In this document: positions 1 to 6,684 of the stretch, one piece after another
Numbering within the stretch: the stretch's first letter is position 1
How the letters are laid out: the number at the start of each line of letters is the position of its first letter
NCBI GenBank assembly: GCA_021849995.1
Contig: JAJZSC010000098.1
Span: forward strand, 1-8,864
Direction of reading: 5' to 3'
Length of the DNA stretch: 8,864 bases
Source of the DNA: Bacillota bacterium
Lineage (GTDB): Bacteria > Bacillota > Desulfitobacteriia > Desulfitobacteriales > Desulfitobacteriaceae
The notes under the pieces: model-generated
Told to the model about the DNA's origin: nothing
Databases searched by the model: none
The model's input: the letters and a program-made list of their open reading frames with translations, nothing else
Position numbers and translations under genes: made by a program

Positions 1-968
1 ATAACATCGACGATTAAATTAATCATAACAAAGATAGCCGCTACCAGTAAGACCACACCCTGAACCACTGGAAAATCGGACTTCAGGATGGAAGCAACTG
101 TATAAGCGCCAATCCCTGGCCAGGAAAAAACGGTTTCCGTCAGCACTGCTCCGCCTAAAAGGCTGCCAAGCTGTAAGCCAATAACTGTGACAATAGGAAT
201 CAAGCCGTTGCGCAAAGCATGTTTATAAATCACTTTGCCCTCCCCGATTCCTTTAGCCCTTGCGGTTCGGATATAATCCTGTTGTAAGGTTTCCAGCATG
301 CTGGAACGCGTCATTCTGGTAATGATCGCCATGGAATACATAGCCAAAGCACTCGCAGGGAGGATAAGATGCCGTAAAGCGTCCTTAAAAGCATATACGT
401 TACCAGAAATCAGGCTGTCAATCAGATAGAATCCGGTAATGCGTACGGGCTGCAAAAGCGGGTCAATTCTGCCCGAGGAAGGGAGCCAATGCAGGGAGCC
501 TGAAAACAAAATTATAAGCAAAATTCCGAGCCAAAAGATTGGCATAGAAACACCGACCAGGGCTAGCATCATCCCGAAATTATCGAAAATAGAGTTCTTT
601 TTGACTGCGGAGATTACACCAATTAGGATGCCGAAAAAGGAGGCAAGGATAATAGCAACAACAGCCAGCTCAATCGTAGCAGGAAAACGGGCCATTATCT
701 CTTTGATAACAGGGGTCTTTGTATAGTAAGAAGTCCCAAGGTCACCGGTAAGTGCGCCCTTAAGAAAATGCAAATATTGCAGATAGATGGGATCATTCAA
801 CCCGTTGGCCTGACGCCACGCCTCTGCAGCCTCCTGAGTTGCGTGCTGGCCCAAAACAATCGGAGCGGGATCCGGTGAAAAAACGCGCATGATAAGAAAT
901 ACAATGATTGATACCCCTATCAGCACGGGAATTAACATCAAGATTCTTTTTAAGATATATTTGAGCAT
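1..968 (-). CDS. ABC transporter permease, DppB/OppB type (3' end cut by window edge)
   Basis: Inner-membrane permease of a peptide/nickel-type ABC importer; it would form the channel with a second (DppC-like) permease presumably encoded beyond the left edge. Translating from the ATG at 968 gives 322 uninterrupted residues up to the edge. Family members are about 306-340 aa, so only a short tail is missing. The N-terminus MLKYILKRIL followed by a hydrophobic helix (about 9-30) is typical of DppB. Further hydrophobic segments lie near 100-120, 132-156, 201-217, 254-275 and 303-321. The cytoplasmic EAA loop that contacts the ATPase is clear at about 229-260 (DYIRTARAKGIGEGKVIYKH), followed by the conserved FSWPGIGAYT at 281-290. 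A weak AAAGG ribosome site lies 9 nt before the ATG. It is transcribed after the binding-protein gene, separated by about 96 nt that hold a hairpin. Family assignment is secure; the substrate (dipeptide, oligopeptide, nickel or other) cannot be read from the sequence. Confidence 0.93.
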   Translation of the reverse strand, partial: MLKYILKRILMLIPVLIGVSIIVFLIMRVFSPDPAPIVLGQHATQEAAEAWRQANGLNDPIYLQYLHFLKGALTGDLGTSYYTKTPVIKEIMARFPATIELAVVAIILASFFGILIGVISAVKKNSIFDNFGMMLALVGVSMPIFWLGILLIILFSGSLHWLPSSGRIDPLLQPVRITGFYLIDSLISGNVYAFKDALRHLILPASALAMYSMAIITRMTRSSMLETLQQDYIRTARAKGIGEGKVIYKHALRNGLIPIVTVIGLQLGSLLGGAVLTETVFSWPGIGAYTVASILKSDFPVVQGVVLLVAAIFVMINLIVDV

Positions 969-990
969 CAGCAACAACCTTTCATGGGAA

Positions 991-1028
991 ATAAAGAAAA
1001 CCGGGAACCGGCGCAGACCGGTTCTCGG
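991..1028 (-). terminator. Intercistronic hairpin with T-tract (attenuator-like terminator)
   Basis: On the minus strand, 11-nt arms at 1028-1018 and 1011-1001 pair around a 6-nt loop with a single A-C mismatch, and TTTTCTTTAT follows at 1000-991. It lies between the binding-protein stop and the permease start. I infer partial termination or 3'-end protection, giving more binding protein than permease, a common arrangement in Opp/Dpp operons. The mismatch and interrupted T-tract suggest it is leaky. Confidence 0.65.
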
Positions 1029-1064
1029 CAGTTCCTAATTATAATAGATCAACGAGAGTAATTC

Positions 1065-2636
1065 TTATTTCTTTGATACTCCTGCAAGGGGAGTTATCCC
1101 GGTCATATGGAAATAGAAATTCTGTACATTGGGTCTATAGGCACAAAGGGTTTGTGCGTGGGAAATCGGAAGCCAAGGAGCCTCAGCCGCTGCAATTTTT
1201 TCGAGTTGGGTGTAGATTGCATTACGCTCAGCACCTGCTGGAGTAGTCAAACCTTTAGCAATTAAGCTGTTGAATTGGTTATTTTTATAAAGAGCAATGT
1301 TCATGGTTGGGTCGTCAATGGATAAGAGGTACAAGAAGTTGTCCGGATCTCCGTTATCACCAATCCAACCATAGAAAGCGATATCATAATCTCCTGCTTT
1401 TACTTTTTGCTTATAGGTGGTCCAGTCAAAGGAATCAATAGTAACTTTAACACCTACTTTAGATAGGTAACCCTGAATTGCTTCGGCCAGAGCCTGCCCG
1501 GTAGCAGCATTATAAGGTCTTGGATTGGTATAGGTGATCATGTGCAAAGAAGTTACACCAGCATCTTTTAAGGTTTGGGCAGCAGCAGTTGGATTATAAG
1601 CTACTTGAGAGATGCTCTTATCATAACCTTCCATAAAGGTAGGCAGAATTGAATTTGCAGGTTCAGAATAACCCTGATATAGACTCTTCACTAATTCCGG
1701 AACATTAATCGCCTGAGATAAAGCCGTCCGGATCTTTGGATCATTAAAGAGCTTTTTGGAGGTATTATAAGCCATGTAATTGATATTCATGCCCGGTGCC
1801 TGGAAGATCTTATTGCCGGCATCAGTAATCTGCTTAACCACCGTGGCATCGATACCATCAATGATATCAGCCTCGCCATTGTTCAAAGCAACAACACGCG
1901 CTGAGTTGTCTTTAATGAATTTGAAGATAACATTCTTAGTAAGAGCCTTGGTACTCCAGTATTCATCATTGCGAACTAAAACGATGCTTTGGTCTTTATC
2001 CCATTTGACAAACTTGTATGGACCTGTACCGACCGGCGCTTGGTTGACATTATTGTTATTATCTTTTAAGGCCTTAGGACTGACCATTGGTGCAGACATA
2101 ATCATGGCCAAGTTAGCAAGGAAAGGCGTACTGGGAGAAGTCAAATTGACTTTAACAGTATACTTGTCCACTACCTCAACATTCTTAACGGAGCCGTAAA
2201 CGAAAGAAGCATAAGCCATATCTTGAGTAACTTTAGGCGGCAACTGGCGGTCGATGTTGAACTTTACAGCATCGGCATCAAACTCAGTCCCGTCTTGGAA
2301 CTTAACACCCTGTTGAAGATTGAAGGTATAAGTTAGACCGTCAGGAGAGACAGTCCAGCTTTTTGCTAGGCTTGGCTCAACCTTGGTGGAATCCTTGTTG
2401 TACTTTAAAAGTCCTTCGTAAATATTACTCATTACCTTGGCAGACTCACCGTCGTCAACCAGTGCAGGGTCTAGACCCCGGGGCTCTGAGCCCTGAGCAT
2501 AAATTAAAGTATCATTGGGATTTGGAGCACCGCTGCTCCCAGTGCTGCCCGTGCTTCCCCCTGTGCTGCTGCCGCATCCAACTAGGACAAGTGATGCAGC
2601 CAGAGCAAATGCAATAATCTTCTTCACTCTTTTCAT
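1065..2636 (-). CDS. ABC transporter substrate-binding lipoprotein, family 5 (DppA/OppA type)
   Basis: Extracytoplasmic, membrane-anchored binding protein that captures peptide-like (or nickel-chelate) substrate for the adjacent permease; 523 aa, normal for the family. The start is ATG 2636, with AGGAGG 6 nt upstream. The frame stays open upstream to a TTG at 2693, but that extension has no ribosome site and would spoil the signal peptide. Residues 1-20 form a lipoprotein signal peptide (KRVKK basic region, hydrophobic core, LVG before Cys21). A Gly/Ser/Thr-rich linker covers about 22-36. The family 5 signature region is at about 88-125 (PSLAKSWTVSPDGLTYTFNL onward), and the characteristic GTGPYKFVKWDK begins at 203. 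It is the first gene of the transporter unit, lying downstream of the two-component genes but with its own promoter and a terminator in between. The ligand is unknown. Confidence 0.95.
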   Translation of the reverse strand: MKRVKKIIAFALAASLVLVGCGSSTGGSTGSTGSSGAPNPNDTLIYAQGSEPRGLDPALVDDGESAKVMSNIYEGLLKYNKDSTKVEPSLAKSWTVSPDGLTYTFNLQQGVKFQDGTEFDADAVKFNIDRQLPPKVTQDMAYASFVYGSVKNVEVVDKYTVKVNLTSPSTPFLANLAMIMSAPMVSPKALKDNNNNVNQAPVGTGPYKFVKWDKDQSIVLVRNDEYWSTKALTKNVIFKFIKDNSARVVALNNGEADIIDGIDATVVKQITDAGNKIFQAPGMNINYMAYNTSKKLFNDPKIRTALSQAINVPELVKSLYQGYSEPANSILPTFMEGYDKSISQVAYNPTAAAQTLKDAGVTSLHMITYTNPRPYNAATGQALAEAIQGYLSKVGVKVTIDSFDWTTYKQKVKAGDYDIAFYGWIGDNGDPDNFLYLLSIDDPTMNIALYKNNQFNSLIAKGLTTPAGAERNAIYTQLEKIAAAEAPWLPISHAQTLCAYRPNVQNFYFHMTGITPLAGVSKK

Positions 2637-2642
2637 TTTGTT

Positions 2643-2648
2643 CCTCCT
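2643..2648 (-). promoter_or_regulatory. Ribosome binding site deciding the binding-protein start
   Basis: A perfect AGGAGG on the minus strand, 6 nt before ATG 2636. It shows that the lipoprotein start, not the upstream in-frame TTG at 2693, is used. Confidence 0.9.
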
Positions 2649-2762
2649 ATTTTTTTCTTTTTTGTGGTAGAATACCTCGAAAAAGTGGTTCAAATCCCGG
2701 CAATAAGCCGTTTTGGAATAGTTATTATTTTCTCCTGCTGTTTTACAACAATTTTCAAATTC

Positions 2763-2771
2763 ATTATACCA
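2763..2771 (-). promoter_or_regulatory. Extended -10 promoter for the binding-protein gene
   Basis: The minus strand reads TGGTATAAT: a perfect TATAAT (2763-2768) preceded by the TGn extension (2769-2771). The hexamer 17 nt upstream is TTAGTT, a poor -35. Transcription would start near 2756 and leave a leader of about 120 nt. A promoter with a strong extended -10 and weak -35 suits activator control. Confidence 0.65.
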
Positions 2772-2784
2772 ATAGGATTGGACG

Positions 2785-2823
2785 AAACTAAAGAAATAAA
2801 AATGAGAAAAAGTAAACTAAAGA
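2785..2823 (-). repeat. 10-bp direct repeat TCTTTAGTTT, candidate activator site
   Basis: On the minus strand TCTTTAGTTT occurs exactly at 2823-2814 and again at 2794-2785, 29 bp apart start to start. The promoter-proximal copy covers the expected -35 position of the TATAAT at 2763-2768; the other lies just upstream. This is the layout of a response regulator activating from the -35 region. That the neighbouring regulator (2858-3508) binds here is inference. The AT-rich context makes a chance repeat possible. Confidence 0.4.
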
Positions 2824-2831
2824 TCTGGTTA

Positions 2832-2867
2832 AACCAAAACCCCCGAGGGATTTTTCCCTAGGGGGTT
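2832..2867 (-). terminator. Rho-independent terminator of the two-component operon
   Basis: Minus-strand arms at 2867-2855 and 2850-2838 form a GC-rich stem (five C-G pairs plus a GGGA/TCCC block, one mismatch) with a TTTT/AAAA loop. TTTTGGTTT follows on the minus strand. The upstream arm includes the response regulator's TAG stop (2860-2858), so termination comes immediately after translation ends. It insulates the two-component genes from the transporter genes. Confidence 0.88.
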
Positions 2868-3508
2868 GTTGGCGATTCACTCTGAATCCAAGAATATCGA
2901 TTTTTCGGTCTTCCTGTTTTTTGGTAACTCGGTATAGGCTGTACTTTGCCCTCTTGTATAAGATAGGTCAGGTATCGATAAACAGTAGGAGTGGCTAGTC
3001 CTAATTCTTGCGAAATCTCCTCCACTGTGGAAGATTGCCCACAAGCTATAAGATATCGTTCGATATAGGACAGGGTTAATTTGCTGATTCCTTTGGTTAC
3101 AAATGCTTCATATTGAATTTTTGGCGTTGATTTGTAAGTTATAATCATATCCAACAATCGCTTATGCAATTGAACACGCGCAATTAAATCCGGAGCTTTG
3201 ACAGGTTTCAGCGCAAAATCCGTAGCTCCTTCATCTAGAAAACGATCAGCAATTTCTTGCCTTTCGTCAACCGTAAGTACAAGAATAGGTACCTGTTGAT
3301 CATGTTTACGAATCAGTTGAACCGTTTCTAGGCCATCCATTTCAGGCATATGATAATCAACTAAAATGATATCCGCGCCATGGTTAAGGAAGCCCTTAAT
3401 TCCCTCTCTACCATTAGAATAGGTCACGGGATCCCAACCGACAAATGTAAATATTTCACTTAACATATAGCGTATAGACTGATCATCATCCATAATTAAA
3501 ATTCTCAT
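2858..3508 (-). CDS. Response regulator, receiver plus C-terminal HTH (CitB/DcuR-like)
   Basis: Cytoplasmic transcription regulator phosphorylated by the kinase encoded just upstream; 216 aa. The receiver domain covers about 1-120, with acidic residues D7-D9, phosphoacceptor D51 in ILVDYHMPEMDG, T79 and K101 (ALKPV). A linker leads to a helix-turn-helix/winged region at about 159-208 (TVEEISQELGLATPTVYRYL, then TGRPKNRY). The tail TGRPxxRY resembles that of CitB-family regulators such as DcuR and CitT, which control carboxylate metabolism, so I place it near that group. The start ATG overlaps the kinase stop by one base (TAATG), with GGGGAG 7 nt upstream. The frame stays open further upstream to a TTG, but that would run inside the kinase gene. 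The likely target is the transporter promoter about 90 bp downstream; this is inference. Confidence 0.93.
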   Translation of the reverse strand: MRILIMDDDQSIRYMLSEIFTFVGWDPVTYSNGREGIKGFLNHGADIILVDYHMPEMDGLETVQLIRKHDQQVPILVLTVDERQEIADRFLDEGATDFALKPVKAPDLIARVQLHKRLLDMIITYKSTPKIQYEAFVTKGISKLTLSYIERYLIACGQSSTVEEISQELGLATPTVYRYLTYLIQEGKVQPIPSYQKTGRPKNRYSWIQSESPTTP

Positions 3509-4836
3509 TAGCTTTCTCCCCGTGGCAGGGTCAGCCAAACCTTAGTTCCCTGCCCCACCTTACTTTCTATATTTACGGTTCCACCATGTCCTTCCGCAAC
3601 CTGACGTACAAAAGCCAGGCCGGCACCTGGATGGTTTTTTGTACTGTAGCCTATCTTCCAGATTTTTTTGATCTTTTCTGGCAAGATACCGCAACCGTTG
3701 TCTTCAACCTCTATTTTTACTTCATTTTTCAAAGTGTTTGTTCGCAAGACCACCCTTGCGTTTTCTTGATCCTGAACAGCATCCAATGCATTATCAATCA
3801 AATTTATGATTGCTCGAGTCATCCTAATTTTATTGATATAAACGCTAATATGAGGATCTCCTTGCATTTCAATTTCCATCGATAAATTCGTCCCACTAAA
3901 ATGGCTCGCTCGAATATAGTCGATAAGTTCTTTCACCTCACACCAGTCCTTCTGGTCCTCATACAAAATTTCAGAAACCATTTTGCTCATCGAATGAATG
4001 GAACCATAGATCGCATGACAGTATTCTTGCATCTTAGGATCCGGCCAGCGTATCTCCATCAATGAAACTAATCCTTCAATCGCAGCCAGGGGTGTCTTAA
4101 GGTCATGAACAAGATGGAGAACTTCTCGTCCTGAACGGGATTCCTGGGCCTCAAGTTGAGCACGGTGCAGTTCCTGTGAAATAGCCCACTTCTCCATGTA
4201 TAAAATTAAGTAAACCCATAAGGTAATTGCACTGGCTACGAAGATGAAAAACAATACATTTGCATAAAGGGCGAGAACCTCACCAAATCCCATTTGAACT
4301 GCCGCTTGTTTTACCTTTGACGATAAGGAACCCTGTCCAAAACCATACCGAGTTAAGTAAGGGACTTGATTTAGCCAAGTTACACCAAAAATAAGTTGGG
4401 AGAAAACCAGTAATTTCATTCCCAAATTTAATTTATTTTGACTCAATTTCTGCATGACCACGATTGTTATCCAGAGAAAGACATCTGTGGCCCCAAAACT
4501 ATAATGTAATGGGGTCATCTGATTGACAAGAATGTAAGCAAGCGGTACAACAATCAGAGGAATGATGGTTTTAAATTCGGACCGGTTAAAAGCCTCTGCC
4601 ATTCCATCTCCCAACATAACCACACTGAGAAACTGTGGTGTGGAAACGATGGTATTAATAGATACAACAAGAAACGCATTGATCATTATGGCATTTCCAT
4701 CTGTTTTATAAATCATCGCTTGGAGTGATTGATCCAATCCTAGAAGTTGAGGCTTTATCCAATAGGGAATAAAGATTCCTAACAAAAATAAGCTAACCCC
4801 TATCCAGATTTTCCTTGATCTCAGCGCTTTCCCCAC
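3508..4836 (-). CDS. Membrane sensor histidine kinase with about six transmembrane helices
   Basis: Senses an unknown signal and phosphorylates the partner regulator. Numbered from GTG 4836 (442 aa), the first half is almost all membrane: helices near 10-26, 51-75, 90-106, 115-130, 139-157 and 188-213, with only short loops and no Cache, PAS or HAMP domain that I recognise. The kinase half is standard: a short coiled linker, H-box with His244 (VHDLKTPLAAIEG), N-box with Asn345/Asn349 (INLIDNALDAV), G1 box DNGCGI (379-384) and G2 GAGLAF (404-409). It is translationally coupled to the regulator (TAATG). The start is uncertain. The ATG at 4869 extends the frame by 11 codons but has no ribosome site. 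GTG 4836 has AAGGTGG 7 nt upstream, and the best promoter (-10 at 4878-4883) would put the RNA start at or next to the ATG. I therefore prefer GTG. The sensor region could define an undescribed family. Confidence 0.92.
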   Translation of the reverse strand: MGKALRSRKIWIGVSLFLLGIFIPYWIKPQLLGLDQSLQAMIYKTDGNAIMINAFLVVSINTIVSTPQFLSVVMLGDGMAEAFNRSEFKTIIPLIVVPLAYILVNQMTPLHYSFGATDVFLWITIVVMQKLSQNKLNLGMKLLVFSQLIFGVTWLNQVPYLTRYGFGQGSLSSKVKQAAVQMGFGEVLALYANVLFFIFVASAITLWVYLILYMEKWAISQELHRAQLEAQESRSGREVLHLVHDLKTPLAAIEGLVSLMEIRWPDPKMQEYCHAIYGSIHSMSKMVSEILYEDQKDWCEVKELIDYIRASHFSGTNLSMEIEMQGDPHISVYINKIRMTRAIINLIDNALDAVQDQENARVVLRTNTLKNEVKIEVEDNGCGILPEKIKKIWKIGYSTKNHPGAGLAFVRQVAEGHGGTVNIESKVGQGTKVWLTLPRGES

Positions 4837-4843
4837 CACATAA

Positions 4844-4850
4844 CCACCTT
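4844..4850 (-). promoter_or_regulatory. Ribosome binding site supporting the GTG start of the kinase
   Basis: Minus-strand AAGGTGG, one mismatch from AAGGAGG, ends 7 nt before GTG 4836. It lies inside the longer reading frame that begins at ATG 4869, which has no Shine-Dalgarno-like sequence of its own. Confidence 0.5.
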
Positions 4851-4877
4851 CAATGCCTATGTTCAACATGAAATCGG

Positions 4878-4906
4878 AATATAATTAGTTTTAATCAATT
4901 TAAGAA
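4878..4906 (-). promoter_or_regulatory. Possible promoter for the two-component operon
   Basis: The minus strand reads TTCTTA (4906-4901), 17 nt, then TATATT (4883-4878). The -10 matches 5 of 6 and the -35 3 of 6. The RNA would begin near 4871, about 35 nt before GTG 4836. The region is very AT-rich, so this remains a candidate only. Confidence 0.35.
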
Positions 4907-4999
4907 TTATTATCTATGGCGACAGCATTCAGCGTTAAGAAATTGCCACTAAGACGACAAATCCAAAATGTTAATAAAGATTCTTGGTGGAATAAGTAG

Positions 5000-5038
5000 A
5001 AAAAGCCATCTCTTATAATGTAACCCAAGAGATAGCTT
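5000..5038 (-). terminator. Probable rho-independent terminator upstream of the kinase gene
   Basis: Minus-strand arms 5038-5027 and 5014-5003 pair with one C-A mismatch around a 12-nt loop and run into TTTTT (5004-5000). It could stop transcription coming from the oxidase operon, whose stop codon lies about 385 nt upstream. The gap between the operon and this terminator now contains mobile-element debris, so it may originally have belonged to something else. Confidence 0.55.
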
Positions 5039-5040
5039 CT

Positions 5041-5286
5041 TTGCCATTAAAATTTATGAGACAGAAGTTTGCACTTCTCCCTACTCAAAGATCGACTTAA
5101 AGTTATATTGAATATAGATTAACAATTTCTTGGCTGGATGTCTAGAGGCATTTTGAAAATTCAATCATTCAATTGAACGGTATTTCGTTTTTAACGTTGC
5201 TTGATTGTAACTAGTAACTCCGTTAGAGCTCCAACATATTTGTCTTTAATGCTCTGACAAATTTTAATCGCCGTTTGCTCACTATA
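5041..5286. other. Gene-free spacer, no function recognised
   Basis: AT-rich sequence between the terminator hairpin and the reverse transcriptase scrap. The only open stretch I noted is a minus-strand frame of about 34 codons (about 5191-5295, ending at TAA 5193-5191, residues SEQTAIKICQSIKDKY...), which has no start codon or ribosome site and no recognised family. It may be the tail of a lost gene or chance. No RNA gene or repeat was seen. Confidence 0.4.
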
Positions 5287-5384
5287 GATATATGATCATG
5301 TGTAGAACCAGAGATGATGCAGAACGAATCTTTATAGCAGTAAAATCATGGCTTAAGGAGAGACTCAACCTAGAAATTACCCCA
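5286..5384 (+). pseudogene. Remnant of a group II intron reverse transcriptase/maturase
   Basis: About 31 codons on the plus strand read MIMCRTRDDAERIFIAVKSW and then LKERLNLEITP. I recognise this as the stretch just after the YADD catalytic motif of bacterial group II intron (LtrA-type) reverse transcriptases, where members typically read like YADDFKIMCR...A...WLKERLxLEISPEKS. Here YADD itself is destroyed: the bases before read TAT AGA TAT, one codon short of the consensus. Similarity stops after the LEITP block, where EKSK would be expected. Nothing else of the roughly 400-600 aa protein, or of the intron RNA domains V/VI, was found nearby. It is therefore a dead scrap, about 40 nt past the stop of the convergent iron-sulfur gene. 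Identification rests on memory of the family consensus. Confidence 0.72.
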
Positions 5385-5423
5385 ATGCGCAATTCCAGCA
5401 ACAAAGGCGAGAAATCAAACGAC

Positions 5424-6674
5424 TTATGTGTGGCTACCCGTCAAACAATCTACCACCAACTCCACCAGATGCTTAACAGTCACATCACTCGTTTCATTTT
5501 TTAAAGCGTGGGCTAACTGCATCATGCAAGAAGGGCAGGCAGAAGCCACAACATTTGCTCCGCTTGCCTGAATGGATTCTACCTTTCTGGCAGCCACCTT
5601 CTGGGACAGGCGGTAATGACTAATGTTAAAAGACCCTGCCGAGCCACAACACCGATCCGCCAAACCCATCTCCACGAATTCGTAAGCCGGACTCAGACGC
5701 TTGAGTAATTCCCGTGGTGCCGTTCTCCCATTTTTCGTCCTCTTCAGATGGCAGGGATCATGATAGGTTACCTTAACTCCCATCTCCCTAGGTGCTAGTT
5801 TAATATCCAAAACCTCCACTAGAAAACGATTTACGTCCATCAATTTACCTGCAAGCTTCCCTGCCTCTTCACTTTCCATGAGTTCTGGATAATCTAGCCA
5901 GGTGGTAAGGCACGTGGCACAATCAAAGATAATATAATCCACATCTTCGCGGTTAAACTCCTTAATATTCTTCTCTCCTAGGATCTTTCCTGTAGCAAAA
6001 TCCCCGCTGGCAAAAGCCGGGATCCCACAGCAGGACTGCTCCGGAATGATTACTTCAACCCCATAGGCCTTCATAATTTTTAGGATGCTATATCCCACAT
6101 TATGGTTGATTAAGTTGGTAATGCAGCCCGTAAAATACGCCACCTTCAAACGGTGCTTCTCTACAGCATTTCTGAACGGAACCTTTTTGTGGAAGGGACC
6201 ACTAGCAACCGTCGGAAGCAAAGTCTCGATTTTAGCGAAATCCATCGGCATCAAATTCAGTAGCCTGCTGGACCGCAAAAACGTTTGCAAACCCGTTTGC
6301 TGGTATAAATATAAACACTTCCCCATTGCATTTAGTCGTCCATTATACTTTAATAGATGGTGAAAAATATTTTTCTTAATAATGGGAAGGCCTCTGTCCG
6401 CGACTAATTCTTTCCTTGCCCTCATCACCATCTTGTCTGCTTGTACCCCATTTGGGCAGTTTTCCGTACAAGCTCCACATAATAGGCACGTGGAGAAGAT
6501 ATCAACCAATCTATCATTCCAGATTATTTTACCTGAACGTAAGTTTTCCAGAAGTTCAACTTTTCCTCTAGCGACATAAGATTCCATGCTGGTCTCATAA
6601 AAAAGAGGGCAATGAGCCTGGCAACCGCCACACCTACTGCATTTATTCAAGTCCTTGAAGTATTTGTTCTCCAT
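5424..6674 (-). CDS. glcF: GlcF-like iron-sulfur oxidoreductase subunit (two 4Fe-4S, two CCG domains)
   Basis: Electron-transfer partner of the FAD subunit encoded just upstream, taking electrons from 2-hydroxy acid oxidation (glycolate or D-lactate) towards quinone or another carrier; 416 aa, typical length. Two ferredoxin-type motifs sit at the N-terminus: C12-C15-C18-C22P and C63-C66-C69-C73P. Two cysteine-rich CCG domains follow. The first has C184, C215-C216-G217 and C252/C255; the second has C308, C342-C343-G344 and C380/C383. All key cysteines are present, so the gene looks functional. No membrane helix is evident. ATG 6674 has AGGAG 7 nt upstream, and that site overlaps the stop codon (TAG) of the preceding gene, which suggests translational coupling across 10 nt. 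HdrD- and LutA-like proteins share the CCG fold, but pairing with a GlcD-like flavoprotein favours GlcF. The in vivo substrate is not settled. Confidence 0.92.
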   Translation of the reverse strand: MENKYFKDLNKCSRCGGCQAHCPLFYETSMESYVARGKVELLENLRSGKIIWNDRLVDIFSTCLLCGACTENCPNGVQADKMVMRARKELVADRGLPIIKKNIFHHLLKYNGRLNAMGKCLYLYQQTGLQTFLRSSRLLNLMPMDFAKIETLLPTVASGPFHKKVPFRNAVEKHRLKVAYFTGCITNLINHNVGYSILKIMKAYGVEVIIPEQSCCGIPAFASGDFATGKILGEKNIKEFNREDVDYIIFDCATCLTTWLDYPELMESEEAGKLAGKLMDVNRFLVEVLDIKLAPREMGVKVTYHDPCHLKRTKNGRTAPRELLKRLSPAYEFVEMGLADRCCGSAGSFNISHYRLSQKVAARKVESIQASGANVVASACPSCMMQLAHALKNETSDVTVKHLVELVVDCLTGSHT

Positions 6675-6684
6675 AGCTTTTCTC

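Noticed and set aside
439..726. Plus-strand open frame of 95 codons
   Set aside because: Lies opposite the permease gene in another frame, has no ribosome site or family likeness; a shadow of the real gene.
2637..2693. 19-residue N-terminal extension of the binding protein from TTG 2693
   Set aside because: No ribosome site, while ATG 2636 has a perfect AGGAGG and starts a proper lipoprotein signal peptide.
2664..2710. Plus-strand tRNA-like sequence (GTGGTAGAAT resembling a D-arm and GGTTCAAATCCCGG resembling a T-arm)
   Set aside because: The T-stem pairs in only two positions, there is no acceptor stem and no anticodon arm, and it lies in the leader of the binding-protein gene. Chance resemblance.
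3509..3538. 10-residue extension of the response regulator from an upstream TTG
   Set aside because: It would lie inside the kinase gene; the ATG at 3508 has GGGGAG upstream and starts the usual receiver N-terminus.
5191..5295. Minus-strand open stretch SEQTAIKICQSIKDKY... as a gene
   Set aside because: No start codon or ribosome site, short, and matches no family I know; recorded only as part of the spacer.
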